In this document: in pieces, positions 16,375 to 24,876 of the stretch | How positions within the stretch are numbered: the stretch's first letter is position 1 | How the letters are laid out: every line of letters begins with the position of its first letter | Assembly: GCA_964517495.1 (NCBI GenBank) | Contig: CAZFER010000060.1 | Location: forward strand, 1 to 39,649 | Source: CAZFER01 sp964517495 | GTDB lineage: Bacteria > Hinthialibacterota > Hinthialibacteria > Hinthialibacterales > Hinthialibacteraceae | Direction: 5' to 3' | DNA length: 39,649 bases | Notes under the pieces: model-generated | The model's input: the letters and a program-made list of their open reading frames with translations, nothing else | Database searches by the model: none | What the model was told of the DNA's origin: nothing | Made by a program: the position numbers and the translations under genes

Positions 16375-17325
16375 ATGAAACAATTTGACATGGGAACAGA
16401 AAATTTAAAAGTTTTTTCAGCCACTGTGCAAGAATTGGCGGAACGGGATAAAACAATTTATGTCGTGACAAGTGATTCGCGCGGCTCCGGACGATTGGTG
16501 TCCTTTGCAGATCATTTTCCGGAACAGATTATCGAGGTTGGGATTGCAGAACAAAACTTAGTGGGGGTTTCCGCAGGTCTGGCTTCAACCGGGAAAACGG
16601 TTTTCGCTGTCTCGCCAGCCTGTTTTTTAACCGCCAGAGCATTGGAACAGGTTAAAAATGATGTTGCTTATTCCAATAATCCTGTCAATATTATTGGAAT
16701 AAGCGCTGGTGTCAGTTATGGCGCATTGGGATCGACTCACCACTCCATCCATGATTTTGCCGCATTGAGAGCCATTCACAACATTGATGTTATCGCGCCG
16801 TCGGATAACTTTGAGACCCGGGAAGCGATATGGGCCGCCGCCAGAACCAACCGTCCTGTATATATTCGATTGGGGAAACGCCCCATGGAAAACCTGGTTA
16901 ATGCAATGGCGAATTTTGTAATTGGAAAAGCCATCCAACTGAGAGAAGGCAATGACGTCGCATTAATTGCATGTGGAGAAACCCTATATCAAGCGGTATT
17001 GGCTGCGGATATTTTAGAACAAGAAGGAGTTCAGGCCCGTGTCATCAGTATGCATACGATAAAACCATTGGATCAAGAGTGTGTGCTCAAAGCCGCGAAA
17101 GAATGCAAAGCCATGGTGACGGTGGAAGAACACAGTATTTATGGCGGCTTGGGTGAAGCCTGCGCGTCGGTTTTATTGCAAGCCGGTATTTCTTTGCCAT
17201 TCAAGATCGTGGGGATTCCGGATGAGTATACCATTACGGGGAACCAACTGGACATTTTCACCCATTATGATATTAGTGGAGAAGGTTTGGCGAAAACCGG
17301 CCGGTGGTTACTTTCGAAATGTTGA
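16375..17325 (+). CDS. transketolase C-terminal subunit
   Basis: A 316-residue partner of the preceding gene. It has the pyrimidine-binding domain with the essential glutamate in EVGIAEQNLVGVSAGLA and the histidine-bearing loop LGSTHHSIHDFAALRAI, followed by the transketolase C-terminal domain (about 190-310; ALIACGETLYQAVLAADIL, TVEEHSIYGGLGEA). The two chains together give about 590 residues, slightly shorter than a one-chain transketolase (about 660), as is normal for split enzymes. The gene follows its partner by nine bases and precedes the kinase by six, so all three are translated from one message. It would transfer a two-carbon ketol unit from a phosphorylated ketose to an aldose phosphate. 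Confidence 0.92.
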   Translation: MKQFDMGTENLKVFSATVQELAERDKTIYVVTSDSRGSGRLVSFADHFPEQIIEVGIAEQNLVGVSAGLASTGKTVFAVSPACFLTARALEQVKNDVAYSNNPVNIIGISAGVSYGALGSTHHSIHDFAALRAIHNIDVIAPSDNFETREAIWAAARTNRPVYIRLGKRPMENLVNAMANFVIGKAIQLREGNDVALIACGETLYQAVLAADILEQEGVQARVISMHTIKPLDQECVLKAAKECKAMVTVEEHSIYGGLGEACASVLLQAGISLPFKIVGIPDEYTITGNQLDIFTHYDISGEGLAKTGRWLLSKC

Positions 17326-17331
17326 GGATGG

Positions 17332-18816
17332 ATGATGAAGACTTTTTTAGCGATTGATCAAAGCACGTCCGCGACGAAAGCGCTTCTGTATAACGAGGCA
17401 GGCATTTGCCTGGATACCGAATCTTTGAACCATAAACAAATTTATCCCAAACCCGGTTGGGTGGAACACGACCCCAAGGAAATTTGGTTGAATACCAAAA
17501 ACGCTATTTATTCCTTGTTAAAAAGAAATGTGGATCATGCAAACGCTATCGAGTTTTTGAGCATTGCCAACCAGCGGGAAACCATTATTGTATTTGACAA
17601 AAAAAGTGGACGGCCTCTTTATAATGCAATTGTATGGCAATGCAGGCGGGGTGATTCCATCTGCCAGCAACTTGTCGAAGAAGGGAATAACGATTGGGTC
17701 CGTCAAAAAACCGGGTTGAAAATTGACACATATTTTTCCGCGTCGAAATTGAAATGGTTGATGGCTCATCACGAAGATTTAAAAAACAAACTACTCTGTG
17801 GTGAGGCTTTGGTTGGGACCGTTGATACGTATTTGATCCATAACCTTACTCAAGGCCGATCATTTGTAACCGATCACACAAACGCAAGCCGGACGCTATT
17901 GTACGATATCGTTAACCTGGAATGGGATGAAAAATTGTGCAATTTATTCGATGTCCCTCTTCGGTCTCTACCCACCGTTCTGGAAAGCAGTGCCTATTAT
18001 GGAGAGACGGATATCGATGGGGTATTGGATCATCCCATTCCAATTTATGGAGTCATGGGTGATTCGCAAGCCTCTTTGTTTGCCCAATGCTGTTTTGATT
18101 CGGGTATGATCAAATCGACTTTTGGAAGCGGTTCGTCTGTTCTTTTAAATATAGGATCAAATTTCAAATTGACGGACAGCGGCGCCATGACAACCATAGC
18201 CTGGATTCATCATGGAAACGTCACCTATTCGTTTGAAGGGATTATCAATTACAGTGCGGCAACCGTATCCTGGCTGAAGGATCAACTGCAGTTAATTGAC
18301 GACCCGAAAGAGACAGAAAGACTTGCGCAAGCCGTAAGCGATAATGGCGGTGTTTATTTCGTGCCGGCTTTTGCCGGACTCAGTGCGCCCTATTGGAATC
18401 CTGATTCAAGGGCTGCTATAGTCGGGCTTTCTTCCCATAGCACAAAAAATCATGTTATTCGTGCCGCTCTTGAATCCATTGCCTACCAAATCCGCGATGT
18501 GTTGGAGATGATGAAAAATGATTCGGGTGTTGGTTTGCAGGTCATTCATGCGGATGGTGGAGCAACGGCGAATCAATTTCTTATGCAATTCACTTCTGAA
18601 ATTGCCGGTCTGGATTTAATGGTTTCCAATGATTCCGCTTTGTCCCCCAAAGGGGCGTTTATGATGGGAGCGCTCGGAATTGGCATTTATACCTCGTTGG
18701 AGGATTTAAGCGCTATGCCTCGAGAGTCAAAACACTATACACCTTCAATTCAATCAGAATATGCGAATAGACTTTATATGGGATGGAAAAAAGCAGTACA
18801 ACGTGTGCTCGATTAA
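17332..18816 (+). CDS. FGGY-family carbohydrate kinase, glycerol-kinase-like
   Basis: A 494-residue cytoplasmic ATP-dependent kinase. The phosphate-1 loop is FLAIDQSTSATKALLY at the N-terminus. The segment GVMGDSQASLFAQCCFDSGM, then IKSTFGSGSSVLLNIG, and FVPAFAGLSAPYWNPDSRA, then HVIRAALESIAYQIRDVLEM, are close to the glycerol kinase pattern, and the adenosine motif HADGGATANQFLMQF closes the domain. Genomic company (split transketolase, sugar-binding protein, RbsC-type permease) argues for a ketose substrate rather than glycerol. D-apulose kinase (AptK) is a glycerol-kinase-like FGGY enzyme found with split transketolase genes and is my leading candidate, but a ribulose-, xylulose- or erythrulose-type kinase cannot be excluded. 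Start could be either of two adjacent ATG codons. Confidence 0.9.
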   Translation: MMKTFLAIDQSTSATKALLYNEAGICLDTESLNHKQIYPKPGWVEHDPKEIWLNTKNAIYSLLKRNVDHANAIEFLSIANQRETIIVFDKKSGRPLYNAIVWQCRRGDSICQQLVEEGNNDWVRQKTGLKIDTYFSASKLKWLMAHHEDLKNKLLCGEALVGTVDTYLIHNLTQGRSFVTDHTNASRTLLYDIVNLEWDEKLCNLFDVPLRSLPTVLESSAYYGETDIDGVLDHPIPIYGVMGDSQASLFAQCCFDSGMIKSTFGSGSSVLLNIGSNFKLTDSGAMTTIAWIHHGNVTYSFEGIINYSAATVSWLKDQLQLIDDPKETERLAQAVSDNGGVYFVPAFAGLSAPYWNPDSRAAIVGLSSHSTKNHVIRAALESIAYQIRDVLEMMKNDSGVGLQVIHADGGATANQFLMQFTSEIAGLDLMVSNDSALSPKGAFMMGALGIGIYTSLEDLSAMPRESKHYTPSIQSEYANRLYMGWKKAVQRVLD

Positions 18817-18853
18817 GTTTATATATGATGCGAAATTCGAATGGAGAATGACT

Positions 18854-19792
18854 ATGAAACGGACATTATTTACAGTTGTTATTGGATTAAGCTTATTTCT
18901 TGGTTTTGGATGCAGCCCGCAGGCGCCTCAAACCAATCAGGTCGCGGTAATTGTATCCACGTTGAATAATCCCTGGTTTGTTGTATTGGCTGAAACCGCA
19001 AAAGCGGAAGCGGAAAAACTGGGCTATGAAACCAACATGTTCGATTCGATGAATGATACGGCCAAAGAAACCGAGCATTTTGAAAATGTTATGGCTGCCG
19101 GTTACGAGGCCATTCTTTTTAATCCAACCGATGCGGATGGTTCCATCAGCAACGTCCAGAAAGCCAAAAAAGCGGGAATACCAGTTTTTTGTATGGACCG
19201 GGAAATTAATTCGACAGATGCCGCTGTGGCACAGTATCTCTCTGATAATTATTCCGGGTGTGTTGCATTAGGCCAGTATTTTGTAAAACAAGTGAAAAAG
19301 GGGAAGTATATCGAGTTATTGGGATTGGTTGGCGATAACAATACGTTTAACCGTTCCAATGGTTTTCACAGTGTGGTTGATCAATATCCGGATTTGGAAA
19401 TGGTGGCTCAGCAATCCGCGGATTTTGACCGCACCAAAGCCTTGGAAGTGATGGAGAGCTTGTTACAGGCTCATTCGGACATCCAGGCCGTATTTTGCGG
19501 AAACGATGCGATGGCCATGGGGGCTTACCAGGCGTTAGCCGCAGCGGGAAAAGATAAAGAGGTTCAAGTGTTTGGGTTTGATGGCGCGGGAGATGTGATC
19601 AATGCCATTAAGGAAAAAAAGATTACCGCCACCGTTATGCAGTTCCCGAAACTCATGGCGAAAATGGCCGCCCGAGGCGCTGATGAATACCTCAAAGGAA
19701 AACGGGATTTTCAGCAAAAAGTACCAGTGAATGTTGAATTGGTAACCCAGCAGAATATAGACAACTATGAAGCCTATGGGAAAAAGGAATAA
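18854..19792 (+). CDS. sugar ABC transporter substrate-binding lipoprotein, RbsB type
   Basis: A 312-residue periplasmic-binding protein from the ATG at 18854, placed by a GGAGA ribosome-binding site; the frame is open upstream into the kinase gene. The N-terminus is a lipoprotein signal (LFTVVIGLSLFLGFGC, lipidated C20). The mature chain has two Rossmann-like lobes: VAVIVSTLNNPWFVVLAETA, AILFNPTDADGSISNVQKA, GIPVFCMDREIN, AVFCGNDAMAMGAYQAL and VFGFDGAGDVINAIKE, all typical of the ribose/allose/galactose (peripla_BP_4) class. It captures a monosaccharide and delivers it to the permease two genes downstream. The sugar specificity cannot be read from the sequence. Confidence 0.92.
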   Translation: MKRTLFTVVIGLSLFLGFGCSPQAPQTNQVAVIVSTLNNPWFVVLAETAKAEAEKLGYETNMFDSMNDTAKETEHFENVMAAGYEAILFNPTDADGSISNVQKAKKAGIPVFCMDREINSTDAAVAQYLSDNYSGCVALGQYFVKQVKKGKYIELLGLVGDNNTFNRSNGFHSVVDQYPDLEMVAQQSADFDRTKALEVMESLLQAHSDIQAVFCGNDAMAMGAYQALAAAGKDKEVQVFGFDGAGDVINAIKEKKITATVMQFPKLMAKMAARGADEYLKGKRDFQQKVPVNVELVTQQNIDNYEAYGKKE

Positions 19793-19800
19793 CCGTTCTC

Positions 19801-20442
19801 ATGATTTTGTTTCGCTGGTTTGGTTTTGTGTTGTTGTTGGCTGTTCTGGGGTATCTGTTTCCGTTATTTCACATTCATGAACTGGATGAAGTCGAGCGGA
19901 AACGGAAAATGGAGCAATTTGATCCGGAAACATTTACGAGAGAGTTTTGGGATAATCAATTGCTGAATTCAATCGATCAGGCTGTTTCAATTCAAACGCT
20001 CATACCCTTGATAGAGAGCAATCCGGAAAAGGCGAAAGAAGACTATTCCAATACAATTGGCATAGGCAGTGTCTATTATTATTATGTAAGAGGTTCCGGA
20101 TATGTCAAAACGATAGAGGAAAATGCTGTAAGCATCGTTCTGCAAAAAGACAGTCCCAATCCGGAATTACGAATACTAACCGGAAAAATATTTGGGAATG
20201 CCATTCGCAATGGTTCGAACCTGCTGAATGTAAGCGATTTCCCCAACTCCCAGGAATTCAATCAAATTTCCATGCATTTAAACCAAATCGTTGAAAATGA
20301 AGTGCTTCCACCCTTTAAGAGCAAAGTATCCATTGGGGATTGTGTGGATTTTGTTGGATGTTGTGAAGTGGTCGATGAAGAAATCGACCTGCATCCATTT
20401 AAACTGATTCCAATTTTTTTAAAGATAAAAGAATGCCTTTAA
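19801..20442 (+). CDS. DUF2291 membrane-anchored protein of sugar ABC operons
   Basis: A 213-residue protein with one N-terminal membrane segment (FRWFGFVLLLAVLGYLFPLF) and an exported domain. The pattern FDPETFTREFWDN, YYYVRGSGYVKTIEEN, RILTGKIFGNAIRNGSNLLN and VSDFPNSQEFNQISMHLNQI matches the DUF2291 family, whose genes sit beside ribose-type ABC transporter genes in many proteobacteria. There is no lipobox cysteine. Its function is unknown; genetic position suggests a helper for the transporter. It starts eight bases after the binding-protein gene and its stop overlaps the permease start by ten bases, so translation is probably coupled. Confidence 0.8.
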   Translation: MILFRWFGFVLLLAVLGYLFPLFHIHELDEVERKRKMEQFDPETFTREFWDNQLLNSIDQAVSIQTLIPLIESNPEKAKEDYSNTIGIGSVYYYYVRGSGYVKTIEENAVSIVLQKDSPNPELRILTGKIFGNAIRNGSNLLNVSDFPNSQEFNQISMHLNQIVENEVLPPFKSKVSIGDCVDFVGCCEVVDEEIDLHPFKLIPIFLKIKECL

Positions 20443-21425
20443 TGCAACCGAATCTATCCATAAAGAATGTAATCATTCGCTTCCAATCCGGGATTGCATT
20501 GTTTCTCATGGTTTTCATCATGAGTTTCTTGCACCCCAGTTTTTTGACCGTGGATAATGGTTGGAATATCCTTCGTCAAATCTCGATCAATTTGTGTTTG
20601 TCAATCGGCATGACATTGGTCATTCTCACCGGTGGGATCGATCTTTCTGTTGGCTCCATACTCGCTCTATCCGGCGCCGTGGCTGCCGGTTTATTAAAAC
20701 ATGGGATTGGAATTGAACCTCTCAATCTATTTGTTGAATTTACAGTTTTCGGGGCAATTCTCGCTGGATTGCTGGTTGGCGGTTTTTTTGGTTTTTTTAA
20801 TGGCATCATGGTTACTCGGCTGCGGATCCCCCCTTTTGTTGCCACGCTGGGGATGCTGAGCGTGGCCAGAGGTTTTACGCGATTATGGACAGGTGGTTTT
20901 CCCATTACTGGTTTGGGAGACTCGTTTGTGCAAATTGGCACTGGATTTGATCCAATTATCGGATTTCCGCTCCCTGTATGGATTTCAATGATTCTTGTTG
21001 GTTTATTTACCGTGTTTACTCTTCATACAAAATTGGGGAGATACATTTTCGCTGTTGGGAGCAGTGAACAAACTGCGCATTTATCCGGTGTGAATGTGAA
21101 TCGTGTAAAATTATGGGTTTATTCATTGGCCGGTGTTTTGTCCGCAGTAGGTGGAATTTTAGTGACGGCAAGACTTGATTCGGCTCAGCCCAATGCCGGA
21201 ATCGGATATGAACTTGATTCGATTGCCGCGGTTGTGATTGGTGGGACTTCTCTTTCGGGAGGCCGTGGTTCTGTCGTGGGGACCGTGTTGGGTTGTCTCA
21301 TTATCGGGGTGTTAAATAATAGTCTCACTTTATTGGATGTCTCACCGAATTGGCAGCTGGTTATCAAAGGAATGGTTATCTTACTTGCTGTTGCGGTTGA
21401 TAAGATTAATGTGCGAAATGATTAA
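20433..21425 (+). CDS. sugar ABC transporter permease, RbsC family
   Basis: A 330-residue inner-membrane protein with about eight to ten hydrophobic segments. Family hallmarks: ILTGGIDLSVGSILALSGAV, NGIMVTRLRIPPFVATLGML, FAVGSSEQTAHLSGVNVNRV (the cytoplasmic loop that contacts the ATPase) and GYELDSIAAVVIGGTSLSGG, then RGSVVGTVLGCLIIGVLNNSL. It would form the translocation pore as a dimer. The first ATG (20433) overlaps the upstream gene; a second in-frame ATG lies at 20442. It is the last gene of the operon. The matching RbsA-type ATP-binding subunit is absent from the whole window, so it must be supplied from elsewhere or the transporter is incomplete. Confidence 0.93.
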   Translation: MPLMQPNLSIKNVIIRFQSGIALFLMVFIMSFLHPSFLTVDNGWNILRQISINLCLSIGMTLVILTGGIDLSVGSILALSGAVAAGLLKHGIGIEPLNLFVEFTVFGAILAGLLVGGFFGFFNGIMVTRLRIPPFVATLGMLSVARGFTRLWTGGFPITGLGDSFVQIGTGFDPIIGFPLPVWISMILVGLFTVFTLHTKLGRYIFAVGSSEQTAHLSGVNVNRVKLWVYSLAGVLSAVGGILVTARLDSAQPNAGIGYELDSIAAVVIGGTSLSGGRGSVVGTVLGCLIIGVLNNSLTLLDVSPNWQLVIKGMVILLAVAVDKINVRND

Positions 21426-21448
21426 ACGTTTGCTGAAACTCCACATGA

Positions 21449-21495
21449 CAGCCAGTCTGAGAAAAAACGGTCCAGTAAAAAGCCTTTTCTGGCTG
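21449..21495. repeat. inverted repeat after the sugar operon
   Basis: CAGCCAG (21449-21455) and CTGGCTG (21489-21495) are perfect complements around a 33-base interval. A nearby TCCAG could also pair with the right arm. There is no T run, so it is a weak terminator candidate. A short palindrome TTATATTATAA follows near 21506 and may be part of the promoter for the next gene. Confidence 0.3.
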
Positions 21496-21564
21496 GGTCG
21501 AATTATATTATAACCTCATGGATGTAGTGTTGCAATGACTCATAAACTTTGAAGAGGTGATCTT

Positions 21565-22959
21565 ATGAAACATCGTATTATATTGATCCTGCTAAGTACC
21601 GTCTTTCTTTCCACATCGGTTTGTGCCGAGCCCCGAGTTATCGTAACATCGGATGGAGAAATTGATGATGAGTGTTCGATGGTCAGGTTTCTGCTTTATG
21701 CCAATGAATGGGATATTGAAGGGATCGTCACTTCGAGTTCTCAATACCATTGGCAAGGACACAATTGGGCTGGAGATGATTGGATTCAACCTTACTTGAA
21801 TGCTTATAAAAAGGTTTATCCAAATTTAGTGAAGCATGACAGACAGTTTCCAACACCGGAGTATCTGCAAGAACGTACGTTTTTAGGGAATGTAAAATCA
21901 GAAGGGGAGATGGATGAAATCACTGCCGGCTCCCAGCATATCGTCAAAGTTCTATTGGATGAATCAGATGACCGTCCCATTTGGCTCCAAGCCTGGGGAG
22001 GTCCCAATACCATTGCCAGAGCGCTAAAAACCATTGAAGAAGAGCATCCGGAAAAAATGGCTTCTGTGGCGAAGAAGATACGGTTCTTCTTTATCTGGGA
22101 ACAGGATTCAACCTATCAAGACTATATCCGGCCAAACTGGGGGAAGTATAACATTCCCACGATCGTATCCGACCAGTTTATCGCTATGGCGTATGACCAT
22201 CAGAGGAAGGAGATCCCCCAGGAAATGAAGCGTTACTATTCCGCGGAATGGATGAACCAAAACCTCCTGCAGGGCCACGGTCCTCTGCTTGCTTTGTACA
22301 AAGCGCACGATGATGGGCGTTTTCGGTCTGAGGGTGACACGCCTTCGTTCCTGCATGTCATCCCGAATGGATTGCGAAGTGCGGAGTCACCCGGCTGGGG
22401 TGGTTGGGGAGGCCGTTTTGTTCATGTGCGCGAAAATACATGGCTTGATCCTGTGCTTGAACCTGGATACGAGTATCCAAAAGGGCGATGGTATGGAAGT
22501 TCGGCATGGGGGCGCATGCGTGTGAGGAAAGAAATCCCGAACGACGAAAAACTCACTGAGTACCTCAAACCCCAGTGGCGCTGGATTGACGCCATTCAGA
22601 ATGATTTTGCCGCACGGGCCGACTGGTGTGTAAAATCCTTTGAGGAAGCTAACCATCCACCGGTCGTTCAACTCATGCATGCGAATGATCTACGATCAAA
22701 GCCGGGTTCGAAAGTGAAACTGAGTGCGAGGGGAACGGATCCGGATGGTGATTCTTTAACCTACCGATGGTGGCAGTATGAGGAAGCGGATAGCTATGAT
22801 GGAAGCGTCGAAATTGAGAATGCCGAAAAACAAGACGCCTCATTTACTGTACCAACTGATGCAAATTCCGGGGATTCAGTTCACATTATCTGCGAGGTAA
22901 CGGATAATGGTGCTCTACCATTGACGAGATATCAGCGAGTGGTTATCGAAATAGAATAG
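21565..22959 (+). CDS. exported DUF1593 (nucleoside-hydrolase-like) protein
   Basis: A 464-residue secreted protein. Signal peptide residues 1-21 end in STSVCA-E. The N-terminal domain (about 23-280) begins RVIVTSDGEIDDECSMVRFLL, a nucleoside-hydrolase-like fold in which aspartates of the DGEIDDE stretch correspond to the metal-binding cluster, and includes IWLQAWGGPNTIARAL and SPGWGGWGGRFV. The segment IQNDFAARADWCVKSFEEANHPP leads into a C-terminal Ig-like domain (about 370-464, GSKVKLSARGTDPDGDSLTY, with calcium-type DPDGDS). This arrangement matches the DUF1593 / Sde_0182-like family linked to plant cell-wall degradation. The reaction is not established. An AAGAGGTGAT ribosome-binding site precedes the ATG, and the pectate lyase gene follows on the same strand after about 100 bases. 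Confidence 0.85.
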   Translation: MKHRIILILLSTVFLSTSVCAEPRVIVTSDGEIDDECSMVRFLLYANEWDIEGIVTSSSQYHWQGHNWAGDDWIQPYLNAYKKVYPNLVKHDRQFPTPEYLQERTFLGNVKSEGEMDEITAGSQHIVKVLLDESDDRPIWLQAWGGPNTIARALKTIEEEHPEKMASVAKKIRFFFIWEQDSTYQDYIRPNWGKYNIPTIVSDQFIAMAYDHQRKEIPQEMKRYYSAEWMNQNLLQGHGPLLALYKAHDDGRFRSEGDTPSFLHVIPNGLRSAESPGWGGWGGRFVHVRENTWLDPVLEPGYEYPKGRWYGSSAWGRMRVRKEIPNDEKLTEYLKPQWRWIDAIQNDFAARADWCVKSFEEANHPPVVQLMHANDLRSKPGSKVKLSARGTDPDGDSLTYRWWQYEEADSYDGSVEIENAEKQDASFTVPTDANSGDSVHIICEVTDNGALPLTRYQRVVIEIE

Positions 22960-23063
22960 CAATGCCTTTTTTCTATTATAAATCATACTTAAATATTTTG
23001 AAATTTGCTTGTGATTTTGACTCGTATAAGAATTATTAGATCATGAAAATCTGAGGTAAACCT

Positions 23064-24590
23064 ATGGAAAAGTTTTTATTGACTATGTTGCTTTCTTCTA
23101 TCGTGCTTGTTCTTTGTTTTGATTTTGCAGCAGCTGCAGAGCCGCAACCTGAGCCAGGCATGGCCCCGCCCATGCCGTTTGTGATGCCTCTTGGCATCCC
23201 TGCCTTTCCCGGGGCCTGGGGCGGCGGCATGTTCGCCACGGGTGGACGCGGAGGCAAGGTGATCGTCGTGACCAACCTCAACGACAGCGGCAAGGGCAGT
23301 CTGCGGGCGGCTATCGACGCGCAAGGACCTCGTATTGTAGTCTTTCGTGTGGCCGGGATCATTCGGCTTGAGTCGAATCTGAGCATCAACCATCCTGACA
23401 TCACCATTGCCGGACAATCCGCACCGGGCGACGGTGTCTGCATTGCCGGTGCCTCGTTGGATATCAATACCCACAACGTGATTCTGCGGCATCTGCGCGT
23501 GCGCCGGGGGGTCACCTCGGGCGGCCAGGGAACGGACAATATCGGCGGCAATCCCCATCATCACATCATTGTGGACCACTGCAGCACCAGTTGGGGGCGT
23601 GATGAGAATCTGTCACTCTACCGCTATATGGAACAGCGTGAGGAACCCATCAGTGGAAAGATGGTCAGGGTGAAGAACCCCGTCAGAAACCTCACCATTC
23701 AGTACTGCATCTCCAGCGAGGGCATGAAGCCTGGCCATGAATTCGGTGGCACCTGGGGCGGCCGTGACGCGACCTTTCATCATAACCTGTTCGCCTGCAA
23801 CACAGGGCGCAATCCCTCCATCGGCATGAGCGGTGAGTTCGACTACCGCAACAACGTGATCTTCAACTGGCGTCACCGGACCATGGACGGAGGCGACGAG
23901 ACGTCCCTGGTTAACGTGATCAACAACTACTACAAACCCGGTCCGGCAACCAACGACAACATGCTGAGCACTATCGCCAAGATCGAACAACGCGACATGT
24001 ATTCACCCAAGGGCCAGTACAAGGAAGGGAACTGGTATCCCGATACCGGAACGCGACCGGGCAAGTGGTATGTGGCCGGCAATATTGTGGAGGGCTACCC
24101 AGAAGTAACCGTCGACAATTGGAAAGGCATGCGTTTGGATGATGGCGATGGCACGCTCCAGCAGGCTCGGGTTTATACACCGTTCGAAGGCTGGCCGATT
24201 AACCAGCAAACGGCCCTGGAGGCCTTCAGCGAGGTCCTGGCCAAATCAGGTGCGACGCTTCCCCGTCGTGACGCCGTGGATCAACGCGTGATCGAAATGG
24301 TGCGTACCGGCCAGGTGACCACTGGCAACGGCATTATCAGCGATCCCGACCAGGTCGGCGGCTATCCCGAGTACACATTCTCGCCCGACGAGGTCTCACT
24401 TGACACGGACCTGGATGGCATGCCCAATGAGTGGGAAAAAATGTACGGGTTGAATCCGAACGACGCAGCTGATAACGCACAAGACAAGGACGACGACGGC
24501 TACACCAATGTGGAAGAGTACCTCAACAACACCGACCCGACTGAGTATGTGGATTACACCAAGCTGAAGAATAACGTCAACACTATGTAA
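23064..24590 (+). CDS. secreted pectate lyase-like beta-helix protein with C-terminal calcium-binding repeats
   Basis: A 508-residue secreted protein. Signal peptide residues 1-25 end at FAAAA. The mature enzyme starts with FPGAWGGGMFATGGRGG, then VVTNLNDSGKGSLRAAID, ITIAGQSAPGDGVCIAG and NVILRHLRVRRG, and has the parallel beta-helix active-site region DHCSTSWGRDENLSL, all characteristic of the planctomycete-type pectate lyase family. A thrombospondin-3/EF-hand-like tail (DTDLDGMPNEWEKMYGLNPN, then DKDDDGYTNVEEYL) is common in secreted enzymes of this kind. It should cleave polygalacturonate by beta-elimination outside the cytoplasm. The mature region is GC-rich (40 of 60 bases in the line at 23221) while the signal peptide start is AT-rich (18 of 60 at 23041), suggesting acquisition from another genome. 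Confidence 0.88.
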   Translation: MEKFLLTMLLSSIVLVLCFDFAAAAEPQPEPGMAPPMPFVMPLGIPAFPGAWGGGMFATGGRGGKVIVVTNLNDSGKGSLRAAIDAQGPRIVVFRVAGIIRLESNLSINHPDITIAGQSAPGDGVCIAGASLDINTHNVILRHLRVRRGVTSGGQGTDNIGGNPHHHIIVDHCSTSWGRDENLSLYRYMEQREEPISGKMVRVKNPVRNLTIQYCISSEGMKPGHEFGGTWGGRDATFHHNLFACNTGRNPSIGMSGEFDYRNNVIFNWRHRTMDGGDETSLVNVINNYYKPGPATNDNMLSTIAKIEQRDMYSPKGQYKEGNWYPDTGTRPGKWYVAGNIVEGYPEVTVDNWKGMRLDDGDGTLQQARVYTPFEGWPINQQTALEAFSEVLAKSGATLPRRDAVDQRVIEMVRTGQVTTGNGIISDPDQVGGYPEYTFSPDEVSLDTDLDGMPNEWEKMYGLNPNDAADNAQDKDDDGYTNVEEYLNNTDPTEYVDYTKLKNNVNTM

Positions 24591-24779
24591 TGGCAGCTGA
24601 AGTTTGGGTTACTGTTCAATGGAGCCAGACATCGCCGATTACAAAAAGCAAGGAATGAAAGGTAATGCGAAAGACAACGTACACAATGGCAACCTTCACA
24701 TGGATGGGAATCAAAGAACGCTAAAAATATCTAAACAGTATCGATTGAAATCAGCTAAGTTACTGAGAAAAAATAAATC

Positions 24780-24805
24780 AAAATGCATTGTTTAGATTGC
24801 ATTTT
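24780..24805. terminator. possible terminator after the pectate lyase
   Basis: AAAATGCA (24780-24787) pairs perfectly with TGCATTTT (24798-24805) around a ten-base loop and is followed by ATTATG. The stem is AT-rich and so weak. The 190 bases between the lyase stop and this hairpin hold nothing I recognise. Confidence 0.4.
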
Positions 24806-24826
24806 ATTATGTTTGACTTCTCATTA

Positions 24827-24854
24827 TTGCCAACTGTTGATTACTATTTACAAT
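24827..24854 (+). promoter_or_regulatory. candidate promoter for the toxin-antitoxin pair
   Basis: TTGCCA (24827-24832) and TACAAT (24849-24854) are separated by 16 bases. The start point would fall close to the GAAAGGAG ribosome-binding site (about 24859-24866), giving a very short leader. GTTGATT and AATAAC in this stretch form an imperfect inverted repeat that antitoxin could bind. Confidence 0.35.
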
Positions 24855-24876
24855 AACGAAGAAAGGAGATTCCGTT

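Noticed and set aside
21426..21564. Spacer after the sugar operon considered as a riboswitch
   Set aside because: Two alternative short stems are possible, but there is no recognisable aptamer core and no clear terminator.
24604..24795. 63-codon open frame after the pectate lyase
   Set aside because: Random-looking composition, no ribosome-binding site, and it runs into the small hairpin at 24780.
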